Positions 1 to 9,679 of a DNA stretch of 64,000 nucleotides are shown here, in pieces. This DNA is from Gyrodactylus bullatarudis. Its lineage: Eukaryota; Platyhelminthes; Monogenea; Gyrodactylidea; Gyrodactylidae. The notes under the pieces are model-generated. The model was not told where the DNA came from. It ran no database searches and saw nothing but the letters and a program-made list of their open reading frames with translations. Numbering within the stretch: the first letter of the stretch is position 1; every line of letters begins with the position of its first letter. A program made the position numbers and the translations under genes. The stretch lies in the NCBI GenBank assembly GCA_012064415.1, contig SSNU01000098.1, forward strand, positions 58,853 through 122,852, in the 5' to 3' direction.

Positions 1-311
1 ACAAGCTGGTTCAATCAACAATTGAGTAAAAGTTAACGATTAGGAGGAGAAATATCTTTCCGAAATTCCTATGCTATAACCAAATGTCTTTGAATACAAA
101 CATATATTGATTTTTATTCATAATTATGCATACGTTACACACGTATGACTTCCTTAAAGATTATGAGTAGAGGGTAGAAGACTGCTTTCCTCATAGATAA
201 ACTTGAATCTATAGTATCAAATGTTAAAATATTTGTGGATTCCGAGTTAAGATTTAAATAATCTCTCGTCCCTGACTAGTCCTTCAGTGTTAGATCACAG
301 AAGAAAGTAAT
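1..311. other. AT-rich stretch without a recognised feature
   Basis: No convincing coding frame, RNA gene or repeat match to the rest of the window was found here. Confidence 0.5.
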
Positions 312-575
312 GCTAATTAATATGGAATTGGGAATTTATGGTTTTTACAAAGTTGAAAGAAATTGAATTTGATCAAGGTTACTTGGTATCTAAATCATGA
401 GTCTTACTTTTACGATTTGAAGAAAAAGAAATCAATTTTCATGAAATCTATGGTATATTTCAAATCTCAAGTTAGCTTCGAAATCCCATCTTTTTGAACT
501 TTGGGTCGAGATTTTTTGTTGATTTCAAAGTGAGAGAGTGATCAAAAGTTGATTCTTAGAATCAAAAAAAAACCA
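312..575 (+). repeat. MITE-like repeat, family M1, copy A
   Basis: It begins with GCTAATTAATATGGAATTGG and continues through a GGGAATTTATGGTTTTTACA block. It then tracks the internal order of the copy at 10166-10620: an ATCATG/CTTTTACGATTTGAAGAAAA segment, a CGAAATCCCATCTTTTTGA segment and GATTTCAAAGTGAGAGAGTG. A third copy lies at 33931-34191. The right terminal inverted repeat is not clear here, so this copy is probably decayed at its right end. Confidence 0.6.
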
Positions 576-834
576 TGCATGTCCAGTTTTATAATTTCAG
601 CATTTTCTGATCAAAAAAGATAAATCTTTCAATAAGAATTAAGAATTTTATCCGAAAAAATTTCAGATATGAATAAAGGTCGAATGAATACTTGATTTAA
701 AAATTCCTTATTCGTCTATAGATCTGAGGAACTAATGTCAGAGTTATTACTAGATAAAGATAAACTTACATTTTCATATACATCCGGATAACTGTAGATG
801 TTCATCAATTAAAATATTAACAAGGGGAATTATA

Positions 835-895
835 TTTTATAGAGATATGTACATTTCGCCAGGTCTTATCAGTCTTAATTCCTCGTTCAATATTT
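835..895 (-). repeat. Diverged hammerhead-type repeat, copy 1
   Basis: Read on the minus strand it gives CTGATAA at 866-872, then GACCTGGC, then GAAA at 854-857. This matches the repeat family found intact at 63926-63968, with the G8 position of CTGATGA changed to A. Stem III is poorly preserved. It lies about 75 bp upstream of a Penelope-like RT fragment, which is the natural host for such ribozymes. Confidence 0.55.
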
Positions 896-967
896 AATAA
901 AATTTGTTACAATGAAATGTTTATGAATGAAATTTGAACAAGAATAGTTTGTCATTTAAAAAACACA

Positions 968-1279
968 TTGATAGATGCGGATGTGAGGCGAACGAAAGTC
1001 TTCATCCAAAAAGATGGGATAGCTATGCGTTCCCCTATTAGTCCTCTTTTAGCTGATATCTTCTTAGGCTGGTTAGAACTAAATAAAATGTCTGAAACAA
1101 TCAATTCTTTTACTGATGTTTACATCAGATATGTCGATGACACTTTTATTTTGATGAAGCCTAACGTATCATTACATGATTTTTTCTTAAAGATGAACTC
1201 TTTTCATCCAAATACCAAGTTTACTATGGAAAAATAATCTAATGATATTTTAAGCTTCTTAGATGTGAAAAATGTTTAA
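968..1279 (+). pseudogene. Penelope-like element reverse transcriptase fragment
   Basis: An open frame of 89 codons contains DGIAMRSPISPLLADIF and, about 30 residues on, YIRYVDDTFI. These are the RT motif-B-like and YxDD boxes in the form typical of Penelope-like elements (DGxAMGSPLxPxLAnxF, RYVDDT). The last residues before the TAA at 1235-1237 are FTMEK. After the stop the same frame continues as SNDILSFLDVK, the expected downstream Penelope block, so the stop is a disabling mutation. No RT N-terminus, linker or GIY-YIG endonuclease is visible. The fragment ends where the non-LTR element begins, suggesting truncation by that insertion. Confidence 0.8.
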
Positions 1280-2507
1280 CTACGTACCCGATGGCGGTTG
1301 CTCTGAATTTCCTCGTGTTGACTTGATCCTCAATGATATTAATAGTTTTGTCAATACGAAACTTCAAATCATCAAATCAATCTCTGATTACAAGGACAAA
1401 TTGATTACCGATTTATATAACGAAATCTCTTTCCTCGAACGTTCTCGAATTCAAAACTGTCCTCGTCCACTAAATCGCCATGGTATATTACCCGATTCTT
1501 CATTTGTTCAAACTCAAACTTCCACTGAATTTAATCATGATAATAGAAAAATTACCTCTGATTGGAAGACTGTTGGTCAGTTTAAGAAACCTTCTAACTC
1601 TGCGGAGATAGCTAAATCTTATAATGAAACACACAATGGTAACTACAATCAACTTTACTATGATTGTAATCGTTTCAAATCCTTGCAATATTTAAAAAAC
1701 AATCATTCTTCTACCAACCCAAGATCTGTTTTACCATCCTTCAAATTCAATAATATCTATAGAAGCAAAAAATCTCTTTTAATTATTCATGGCGATGAAC
1801 TTTCATTGCAAAATGCTAATGACATTATTAATTTTATACGCCAGAATGGCGTTACGTTCAACTCTAGAATTATTCCAGGCCCTACTATTGATGGAAAACT
1901 AATCAACATTAAGATCCAGTCCTCTGTGAAACTCTCCAACTCTATGCTCAGTCTTTTATATATGCATTTCAAGCCAGTTGGTATTACGGTTACTCGACAT
2001 AATCAACGCAAGATGGAGTCCCTGCGTAAGGCCAAGAAGACTCAAGTTGAACTCAAAACTACAAATCTAAAACAAAATCAACCATGTTCTTCCACTCAAA
2101 CCACGGAATCCTCTGTATCTTCAATCACTGATTCTAAAATGGAACGTGATATTTACAATGAAACAACAAACTCTACCCTTAAACGTGTCGATATGTCAAA
2201 CTCCGGCTCTCCAGCTAATGAAAGGAAAAAGCATAACTCGGTTCCTGATCCTTCCTCAGTTTATACTCAACCACCTCCATGTGATCATATCGCTCACGGA
2301 TTGAATAATGATATTTCATTAAATGTTGACCTTGACCTCTCCCGACCTGGTAAACTGATGTCCTCTCCAAAGAAAGACTTTTCGTGTTTCTCTGCTACTG
2401 GCTCTGTGACTGCTCCGGTTTCATCCATCACTCCAGCCACGACCTCCGACAAAATCTCCAAAGCCACTAATTCTGTGAACAAAGCATTTAATCAGTCCTT
2501 TCGGTGA
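1272..2507 (+). CDS. Putative ORF1 protein of non-LTR retrotransposon
   Basis: The frame is uninterrupted for 411 codons and lies directly upstream of the endonuclease start, as ORF1 does in this class. The N-terminal 60 residues are helix-prone (ISDYKDKLITDLYNEISFLE). A central segment around residues 165-245 (KSLLIIHGDELSLQNANDII) could be a folded RNA-binding-type domain. The C-terminal 150 residues are Ser/Thr/Pro-rich and low in complexity. No CCHC knuckle is visible. I do not recognise a named domain, so the ORF1 identity rests on position, intact length and neighbours. The initiator Met is uncertain because the frame abuts the Penelope fragment. Confidence 0.55.
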   Translation: MFNYVPDGGCSEFPRVDLILNDINSFVNTKLQIIKSISDYKDKLITDLYNEISFLERSRIQNCPRPLNRHGILPDSSFVQTQTSTEFNHDNRKITSDWKTVGQFKKPSNSAEIAKSYNETHNGNYNQLYYDCNRFKSLQYLKNNHSSTNPRSVLPSFKFNNIYRSKKSLLIIHGDELSLQNANDIINFIRQNGVTFNSRIIPGPTIDGKLINIKIQSSVKLSNSMLSLLYMHFKPVGITVTRHNQRKMESLRKAKKTQVELKTTNLKQNQPCSSTQTTESSVSSITDSKMERDIYNETTNSTLKRVDMSNSGSPANERKKHNSVPDPSSVYTQPPPCDHIAHGLNNDISLNVDLDLSRPGKLMSSPKKDFSCFSATGSVTAPVSSITPATTSDKISKATNSVNKAFNQSFR

Positions 2508-2520
2508 GTTCCATGGTTTC

Positions 2521-4978
2521 TTTTTATTAAATGTAAGATCCCTCTTGTCCCAGAATTCATTTTTTCACATTTCCAACATTATATCCTCTTATAAGCCACT
2601 GATGTTTTTCTTAACTGAAACGTGGCTAAAACCTGATAAACTTGACAATTTACTTTTTATTAATGACTATAAGCTTATCAGATCTGATAGAACACCATCC
2701 AGGGGTGGTGGTGTCTGTGTCTATGTACACACATCTTTAAGTATATCCTCATTGAAGATCATCACATCACCTACTCAAATAATCAGCTTGGATGTCTCTT
2801 TTGAAGGTCTAATTCATAGGTTTATTTTGGTCTACAAGCCACCTGTTGGAAGTGATTACCTTATTGATGACGATACTTTGTTATCACTCTTGTCTCCGCT
2901 TTTACCTAAGACCCTTGTGAACCTCACCATTTTAGGTGATTTTAATTTCCCCTCAACTAACCATTTGCCAGATATTCCATTTATCTTTGACTCAATTCTT
3001 AATAAATTTAATCTAAGACAGATTATTAATCTACCGACTAGATAATATCCTGGATCTCGTCTTTAATAACTCGTTTTTCTTCATCTCAATCAAAACGATT
3101 CCGTTCTCCGATCATAACTTGATTTTTGTTAGAACCAATCCTTGTTCGCAACATTCAAGATTTTACTCTAAAACTAAGAAAGTTGTTGACTTCAAACGTG
3201 CTAACTTTCTATACTGGAGATATAAAGATTTTCTTTTCTTGAATAATGATTTTAATAATAATATCTTTCGCCACATAATTGTAAATTCGACACGAACTAC
3301 CATTAATTACCGTAAGATACTTACGTCTCTTGATGACTTCAACCTTATTAGCATATCCTCTTTTGAAAGAATTCTATCAGAGGATCTTAAATCGTGTCCT
3401 AAGAGAGGATGGTCTAAATTCAAGAATCTGCTAAACATTAATCGTTACTCTTCCATAGCCAACTTCACCACTCTGGACGAATTTGGCTTTCGTGAAGCTC
3501 TTAATGATTATTTTGCTTCTGTTTTTAACTCTCAGGAAGATTTAGAACTCCTCTCTCCCTCTGATTCCCCTCCAATAATTTCTTCCTTTGATTTAATTAG
3601 AATTATGAAATCCTGTAGAGCTAGATCTCGCATCGACTCAAATTTTAATTCATTTAAACTGATTGAGGCTCTCCCTGATTGTTTTCTTATTCATCTATCT
3701 GTTTTTCTTAATAGCTGCATTGAGCAGAGCTTCATTCCTGATGAGTGGTTAGAAGTAATTATTACTCCCATCCCCAAATGCACGAAGTACACAGATTTTT
3801 CTGATCTCAGGCCCATTTCATCGCTTAATATCTTCCTCTCACTGTTAGATCGTTTTCTCTCTGATTATATTCGGCAGGAAATTCCCTCTGATTTCTCAGA
3901 CCATTCTCAACATGCATTCTCACATGGTAAAGGAACCTGTTCTAATCTTATTGACTTCCTAAACTATACTGTACCACTAAAATCCTCGGGTCATTATCTC
4001 ATAATTCATTACATTGACCTCTCTAAAGCCTTCGACAAATTAAAGTTCTCGTACATTGTTAACAAACTAATTTCTGTTAATATTGATAGATCAATAATTA
4101 ACCTGGTTATTCTCTTCTTAACAAGAAGAAATCAACGAGTTAAGTTTAACTCAGACTTTAGCTCCTCTAGATTGATAACATCTTGGGTCCCTCAGGGATC
4201 AGCATTAGGTCCTCTGCTCTTCAACCTCTGATTAGCTGAAATTCAAATGCCTAGTAATCTTGGTAAAATATTACTTGCTATCAACAATTTTTTTTCATCA
4301 CTGAAGACATCTCTTGAAAAAATGGGACTGGAAATTAATAGGAACAAGTGCAAAATAATGACCCCAATCAATCTCCCTGAACCCTTCCTCTCTAATCTGC
4401 ATTTACCTGGTGAATTTGTTTCATCCACTATTGATCTTGGTTTTGAGATTGACTTTTCCCTTAAAATTGCACCTCTTACAAAAATTAATCACCTTAAAAC
4501 TGTTTGCTACATAATCAATCGTTTCACTAATACCAAGGATCTGAAGATACTAGCTTTCAAGTGTTTTGCACTTCCTAGCTTTGATTATGTAGCTCCTCTT
4601 CTACCCTTCATTACGAACTCTGCTTCCCTTGAATTAGAAAGAGTTCAGTATAGATTCCTTCACTATTTATACCCCACCCTTGACTCTTATAACGCCTTGA
4701 TTATAACATCAGGTCTTGATCCAATTTGGATTCGTAGAATAGCTTTTATCGTTAAGACTTTCTCCAATAGCTCATCTTTGGCTCCGGTGAGCTATGCACT
4801 TAGAAACCCATCTTTCACTTACCATTATCTACTCTCTACCTATAGACTCCTTGACTCCATTTTTGAATTTCTTGATTGTGATGATCTATCAAATTTAAAA
4901 ATAATAATTTCTTATATGAGAGAAAAACTTAATTATTCATCTACCCTTCTCAAATCTGAACTTCATTTAAAAAATTAA
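2521..4978 (+). pseudogene. Non-LTR retrotransposon ORF2 (endonuclease-RT), inactivated
   Basis: The first segment (2521-3042) encodes the endonuclease: LLNVRSLLSQN, LTETWL, RGGGVCVYV, ILGDFNFP and a terminal LPTR. The frame then shifts. The next frame resumes with DNILDLVFNN and SDHNLIFV, the expected end of the endonuclease, so a 1-nt gain or 2-nt loss near 3040 is implied. The RT follows (IPIPKCTKYTDFSDLRPISS, HYIDLSKAFDKLKF, WVPQGSALGPLLFNL). A stop at about 4229 and the jump to SLEKMGLEINRNKCKIM show that roughly 40 residues, including the YADD catalytic box, are missing. The last part (4247-4978) is the C-terminal region with LDPIWIRRIAFI. Protein production from this copy is not expected. 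Confidence 0.85.
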
Positions 4979-5186
4979 TCCTCTGTTTTTGGGATCTTAC
5001 ATTTTTTTGAAAAGTTTATCCATGGTACTCCGTTTACAGTGTTTTTTGCTGAGTTTACCTTCTAATGAGTTTGGATTTTCTGCAGTAGCTCATGATGTTG
5101 TGTAAATGAGACATGGTGTATTCGCAGTTCATTAGTAGTCATACATCATTAGAAGGAAGAACTATATATGAACACTCATTATCTGC
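4979..5186. other. Junction between two opposed non-LTR fragments
   Basis: Positions 4991-5004 (GGGATCTTACATTT) are the exact reverse complement of 2529-2542, at the start of ORF2. The following bases (through CCATGGTACTCCG near 5030) also resemble the inverted ORF1-ORF2 junction. This looks like a short inverted piece of a related element. Nothing else is recognised. Confidence 0.4.
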
Positions 5187-6200
5187 TCAGAATTTTCCAT
5201 TGTACAGATCTATTTTATTTATTTTTATTTTTATATAATAAATGTCGCTACTTCCAACCAAAAAAAAATTATAATTTTGTTCAATTTTTATGGAGGTTTC
5301 TGTAAATTTTTTTATTATGAAGGCAAAACGGCGAATCCATAACGGATTTAGACCGGAAGCCGAGATACGAGCATTGTAAGACTCCAACTCAGGGTAAAGT
5401 GCGTATAGAAACCTACTTTGGATTCTCTCGATATTTCGAGCTTGTTCATTAGTTAAATTTGTAAGGAGTGGGGAAATATAATCAAAGTGTGTGAGCACTA
5501 ATGATTTATAAGCCTTAATTCTCAGGATTACTGATTTTGAGAATTTAAGGATAGCAAAAATTTTAGAATTAATTTTAGGCAGATTGAAGTATGGATTTAA
5601 TTTTAGTTTGTGATTTATACTGAAACCTAGATCAGAAGTAAAAGAGACAATTTCTCCAGGAAGTAGAAGCGATTCAAGGAGGATTGCAGGGAGACCAAAT
5701 GGGAGCATTTTGTTAGAAATAAAATCTGTATTGATCGTATAGAAAAAGAAAGTATTTACAATTTATAAAAATAGGAACATAGAAATGAGATATTGAATCT
5801 TGAATTGTTTATCAAAATATATATGGAGCACAATAAATGAAAGAGATTTTCAGATTGAAGTTGAGTAATGGTTGACAATGATGAATGTCTGAAAATTAAA
5901 TCGTAAATCACCTGGTTTTCTCTAATTAATGCAGATCAGGATAAAGTAAGGAATTTGTGTAATCAATTTTTGAGCGGATATGTTTAATTATAGTTTTGAT
6001 AGAATATAGGTTGTAGCAGTTTAATAGGTCGTATTTCTCGTTAAGTTTATTTTGCTTTTATCTCTATTAATATAGAGCCCCATGGACTCAAGTGAATCTT
6101 TAAGTAGCGAGAAGTTGTGGTTGATTTTCATAATATCAAGGGAATTTTTCACCTTGAAGACGAATTTTAAATCTTCATAATCTAGTTTTGTATTTAGTTT
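5187..6200 (-). pseudogene. Second non-LTR ORF2 3' fragment, inverted
   Basis: On the minus strand, 5187-5708 encodes a C-terminal ORF2 region. It contains LLPGEIVSFTSDLGF, THFDYISPLL, IERIQSRFLYALYPELESYN and SGLNPLWIRRFAFI, parallel to 4390-4750 of the plus-strand element but clearly diverged. Further upstream on the minus strand (about 6055-6200) lies NFSLLKDSLESMGLYINRDK, the segment preceding NKCKIM in the first element. The two pieces are separated by 342 bp of unrelated sequence, so this copy was interrupted. No RT core remains. Confidence 0.75.
5713..6054. mobile_element. Possible 342-bp insertion splitting the ORF2 fragment
   Basis: Removing this interval would join INRDKSK to MLPFGLP in frame on the minus strand, exactly as in the first element. 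ATTTTG occurs at both edges (5707-5712 and 6049-6054), consistent with a 6-bp target-site duplication. No TIRs or coding sequence are evident inside, so the inserted family is unknown. Confidence 0.45.
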
Positions 6201-6663
6201 TGTATTTTCTTGCCTATAGATTATAATCTTTTAATGTCGATATAATGAAAAGTTTGAATAATAATTATTTCCAAAGGAAATCTTAACAAATCCAGCTTTA
6301 CAAAGACTTTTAAAAATGTATATCAAAAAGAGAATTTTTTCAGATTTAAAATTGAATGACAAGAATATTGTACCGAGTGAATTCTAGCAGACATGTCTAT
6401 CTCAAGTCTAAAAGGAACTGTGTCTCTTTCTACCAAATTAACGCAATGCGTGAACTATATTCTCAATTGTTTAGTTGTGTGTAGACATATTTTTCAAATT
6501 TTAATTTCTATTTTGAATATGCGAAATTTAAAATTTTCACCCATGAATGTTAAAACAAACTGTATTAAAGCTATTTCTTGATGAATTTATGAATTTTCCA
6601 TAAAGGTCTCAGAGTTTTTTGAGTCAAATTGGTAAATAATACGAAATAAATTTTTGAATTAAA
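6201..6663. other. Repeat-flanked AT-rich spacer
   Basis: A 62-codon plus-strand frame at 6393-6581 has no recognisable similarity and is treated as chance. I see no other structure. Confidence 0.4.
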
Positions 6664-6679
6664 AAAATTTACTGTTATC

Positions 6680-6805
6680 GGTTTCTCAACTCATGAGGAA
6701 GGTAGGAGAAGACAGACGTATATTATAATGATAAACGTTATATTTTGCCGGGTCTCATCAGACTCTACCCCGGTTACGATATAAATACTATATTACAATG
6801 CATAA
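6680..6805 (-). repeat. Hammerhead-type repeat, copy 2 (left member of an inverted pair)
   Basis: The plus strand (AACTCATGAGGAAGGTAGGA through GATATAAATACTA) is nearly identical to 63890-64000. On the minus strand the core is CTGATGA (6755-6761), GACCCGGC, then AAAA where GAAA is expected. The catalytic G12 position is therefore mutated, and this copy should not self-cleave. Stem III and the ATC triplet are retained. The part at 6727-6797 is inverted relative to copy 3 at 9316-9390. Confidence 0.75.
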
Positions 6806-7236
6806 ATTTGTGCCCTTCCATTGGTCAATATAGGTTGATTGACTGCTCGGGAGAAATGAGGGTGGGAGGTTGTTTCACTGCAAATTGATTTTTCTTTCAA
6901 TCTGATAATTGCTTTTGCTTTTTGATGAATGTTGTAATTTGCAGTTGCCCGCTATGCCTGTCCCGTTTTCTCCTCGTTGTTGGGGGTGTCTTTCCATTTC
7001 TTACCTCGCTAATTACAGGTTGGCTTTTAATCTGATTACACAGGGGGTCATGAAAAATTCAAAAAAAGGTAAAAGGATAAGTTAAACTGATTCTGGTGTA
7101 AAATTTTGCGCTGATCCCGAATCTGTGCTCAGATCTCAAAAAATCCCTATAATTTCTGAGATAATGGGGGAAAACGCAATTTCCCAAACTTAAATAATAA
7201 ATTTTCGCTAAAACCGTAAACGTTATCCTATTAATT
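6806..7236. repeat. Spacer with fragment of MITE family G
   Basis: At 7097-7133 the sequence TGTAAAATTTTGCGCTGATC followed by CTGTGCTCAGA matches one arm of the inverted repeat at 56445-56667. The rest is unrecognised. Confidence 0.4.
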
Positions 7237-7384
7237 TTTTTTTTTTGAAATTGAAACATTTATATTTATTCATAGAAATGATTTGTACAAATTAAGAGTA
7301 TTCAATGTGCCCGGTGTGGGAGGGTTTGTACCTAGAGTAAGAGGGTCCGAATGAGAGGTGAGAGAGTTACCACTACGACACACA
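7237..7384 (-). repeat. tRNA-derived SINE, copy 1
   Basis: Read on the minus strand: a GTCGTAGTGGTAACTCTCTC head with an A-box-like GTAGTGG, then a B-box-like GGTACAAACCC about 45 nt on. The tail is ATAAATGTTTCAATTTC followed by A-runs. It is closely similar to the copy at 58336-58507. One substitution in the B box (consensus GGTTCAAACCC) and one in the A box suggest loss of internal pol III promoter function. Confidence 0.7.
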
Positions 7385-7509
7385 AAGCAAATTAGAAGTA
7401 GTGTAATTCGCAATTAGATAAAAAATTAAATTCTGCGTCGATTGATATAACTTTTGTAAAACTTTCCCCATTTTTTAGAGGATAAATAGACTTTCCGAAG
7501 AGATTTTTC

Positions 7510-7656
7510 AAATTTTTTATTTTTGAAATCCAACATTTTTATTTACAGAATTAGAAAGATAAATGATTGTCCAAATAAGAAAACAGAGAAAGAGTGTTTA
7601 ATGTGCCGAAAGTAAAGTATGAGAGGTGAGAGAGATACCACTACGCCACACCGGGC
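7510..7656 (-). repeat. tRNA-derived SINE, copy 2, B box lost
   Basis: The minus strand starts GGTGTGGCGTAGTGGTATCT, keeping a good A box (TGGCGTAGTGG) and the CTCTCTCACCTCTCAT block. It then jumps to TTTCGGCACATTAAACACTC, so the B-box segment present in copies 1 and 3 is deleted. The 3' region (CTCTTTCTCTGTT, AAATGTTGGATTTC) matches copy 3. Confidence 0.7.
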
Positions 7657-7686
7657 AATTTTAAAAGGCTATCTAGAACAAAATTT

Positions 7687-8522
7687 GGTAATGGTCTAAA
7701 TCAGTTACAGCGAAAATCCCCCCTTGTCTAATCTAGTTTCAGCGTCGAAATGGACCAATCAAAATGAATCAATGATACTTGATGTATTCATACCTATATA
7801 CAAGTATTAAATGGGAGGGAGAGGTATAAGTATATTGCATTTTTTGACCTATTTAACCTGTTACTAAGTTATAAAAACGAATCAAGCCTTTATTACAATT
7901 AATTTTAAACGAAATGCGATTTCACTTTTAAACCCTTTTTAAGACGATAAGAGACCAATCTATAGAAATTGACTCATAAAAAAACGATTCTAAATGAGAT
8001 TCTAATGGGATTATTTTGATCCGATCTAATAAAGTCGATTTTCTATAGAATTGAACATATACTAATAAGTAGATGAAAACCTTTTTTTACTAATTCTTTC
8101 TTTTATATAAGTTTAGATATCTCTTTGAGACTTTTTATTATTTTGAGATCTTTTTAGAGTAATATATGAAATGAATTTTATGATATTGTTTGGACCTGCA
8201 TAAAAACTGAGAGCTTTAGAATCGTTTTTTTATGAGTCAATTTCTATAGATTGGTCTCTTATCGTCTTAAAAAGGGTTTAAAAGTGAAATCGCATTTCGT
8301 TTAAAATTAATTGTAATAAAGGCTTGATTCGTTTTTATAACTTAGTAACAGGTTAAATAGGTCAAAAAATGCAATATACTTATACCTCTCCCTCCCATTT
8401 AATACTTGTATATAGGTATGAATACATCAAGTATCATTGATTCATTTTGATTGGTCCATTTCGACGCTGAAACTAGATTAGACAAGGGGGGATTTTCGCT
8501 GTAACTGATTTAGACCATTACC
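7687..8522. repeat. Large near-perfect palindrome (308-bp arms, 220-bp spacer)
   Basis: Bases 7687-7994 and 8215-8522 are reverse complements, with no mismatch seen on reading. Imperfect similarity extends outward to about 7676 and 8533 with a 2-nt indel. The spacer (7995-8214) has no recognisable content. Such long identical arms indicate a recent event or ongoing arm-to-arm conversion. It could be a foldback transposon or an inverted duplication. No transposase is present. Confidence 0.9.
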
Positions 8523-8533
8523 CAAAATTTTGT

Positions 8534-9315
8534 GAGCTTTTCGAATCTATCTAATTTAGAAAAAGTGCAAAAATGGAATTTTTGAAATCTATTTGGATAC
8601 ATAATTTTTCCATTTCCACATTTTAAGGTCACATTTTAAGCAAAGCTTGCTTCAAAATCGAATAGAAAAAAATTCCTTGTTTTCTGAGATAAACTAACTA
8701 AACATTTGTTAAAAACTATTTCTATAATTTATCTTTATAAGAAGAAAAAATATATTTCTAATTCTAAAGTTTTTTCATACTCACCTAACTTTCCAGGAAT
8801 TGCCGATTCCCACTTCATCTTCTTTAATATTAAAATACCTTCAAAATGAGGGGCTGGGTGTCATGTAAGACTGTTATTTGCACGATTTATTACTCACCAA
8901 AGCTCATCGTTCCTCTGGTACTAGGTACTAATCACATTGACGAATAGAAATGACTCACATGATCAATTCTAGGTCCCCTCTGATTGGTTCATTATAATAC
9001 CCATGCCATATAATTTTCATTCGTGCTTATTTTCTCCATGCCAGTATGATTCAACCTCGTGCATTTGTTTGCTTAAATGACATTTGAAGATTTTGCTATG
9101 TCTGTGGAGTTTACTTTATTACTGGATATATACAAAATAGACAATGCTCTTAAAGAGAAATTGATCCAATACTTTAATGTTAATATAACAACGGATCGTG
9201 CCCATGCTCCACCAAATACTTGTGAGGTGTTGTTGACTTCTCGTTGGTTTCACATTTTTCCAATTCTGTAATTGTAACTGGGCCACTGCATTGCACTAGA
9301 GATAGATGATTATTG
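8534..9315. other. Non-coding spacer with one short unassigned frame
   Basis: The only open frame with a plausible Met is 9077-9271 (64 codons, plus). It shows no domain I recognise and no splice context. The stretch sits inside the interval bounded by hammerhead copies 2 and 3. Confidence 0.35.
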
Positions 9316-9390
9316 ACTTTTGTAATAGTATTTATATCGTAACCGGGGTAGAGTCGGATGAGACCCGGCGAAATATAATGTTTATCACTA
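9316..9390 (+). repeat. Hammerhead-type repeat, copy 3 (right member of an inverted pair)
   Basis: On the plus strand AGAGT is followed by CGGATGA (9355-9361), GACCCGGC, GAAA (9370-9373), a stem III hairpin (9373-9385, loop ATG) and C at 9386 as the cleavage position. The U4 position of CTGATGA is changed to G, which should abolish activity. It is the inverted counterpart of copy 2. Confidence 0.75.
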
Positions 9391-9534
9391 AAAAAATTTA
9401 ATTCTCAAATCTTTTGATTTTTTATCTAAATATCAGGATTTTGCTTCTAATCTTAAAAAAAGATTTAGGGTTCGAAAGTTGGAAAAGTGGACATTTGATG
9501 CATTTTCGAAATTCGAAAAAACAGCCTAATTTTG

Positions 9535-9679
9535 GTCAGATTGAATTTTTTTCGGAAATTTTTTGATTTCAAAAACCCATTGGCTCATTTCATCATGGAA
9601 TTCAAAAAAATATTTTTTCTCAACTTTCTGGACAAAATTATCGATTTTTTGTACAAATTCTCATCTTCATGTCAACTAG
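9535..9679 (-). repeat. Fragment related to the foldback MITE at 27.7 kb
   Basis: Minus-strand reading (CTAGTTGACATGAAGATGAG, then blocks ending near AATTCCATGATGAAATGAG) follows the left arm of 27659-28042. The match is approximate and only one arm is recognised. Confidence 0.4.

Larger units (their letters stand above)
1272..4978 (+). mobile_element. Non-LTR retrotransposon (Jockey/CR1-like), defective
   Basis: A putative ORF1 (1272-2507) is followed by an ORF2 with an apurinic-type endonuclease, an RT and a downstream thumb/C-terminal region. ORF2 is broken by a frameshift near 3040 and by an internal deletion near 4229. Element ends are not defined: no poly(A) tail or target-site duplication is evident. 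A second, inverted and more diverged relative follows at 5187-6200. ORF2 domain order and the LDLSKAFD, VPQGSxLGPLLF and NKCKIM boxes support the class. The clade assignment is an inference. Confidence 0.85.

Noticed and set aside
9077..9271. Small protein gene of 64 codons
   Set aside because: No recognised domain, no splice signals that extend it, and it sits in repeat-rich DNA.
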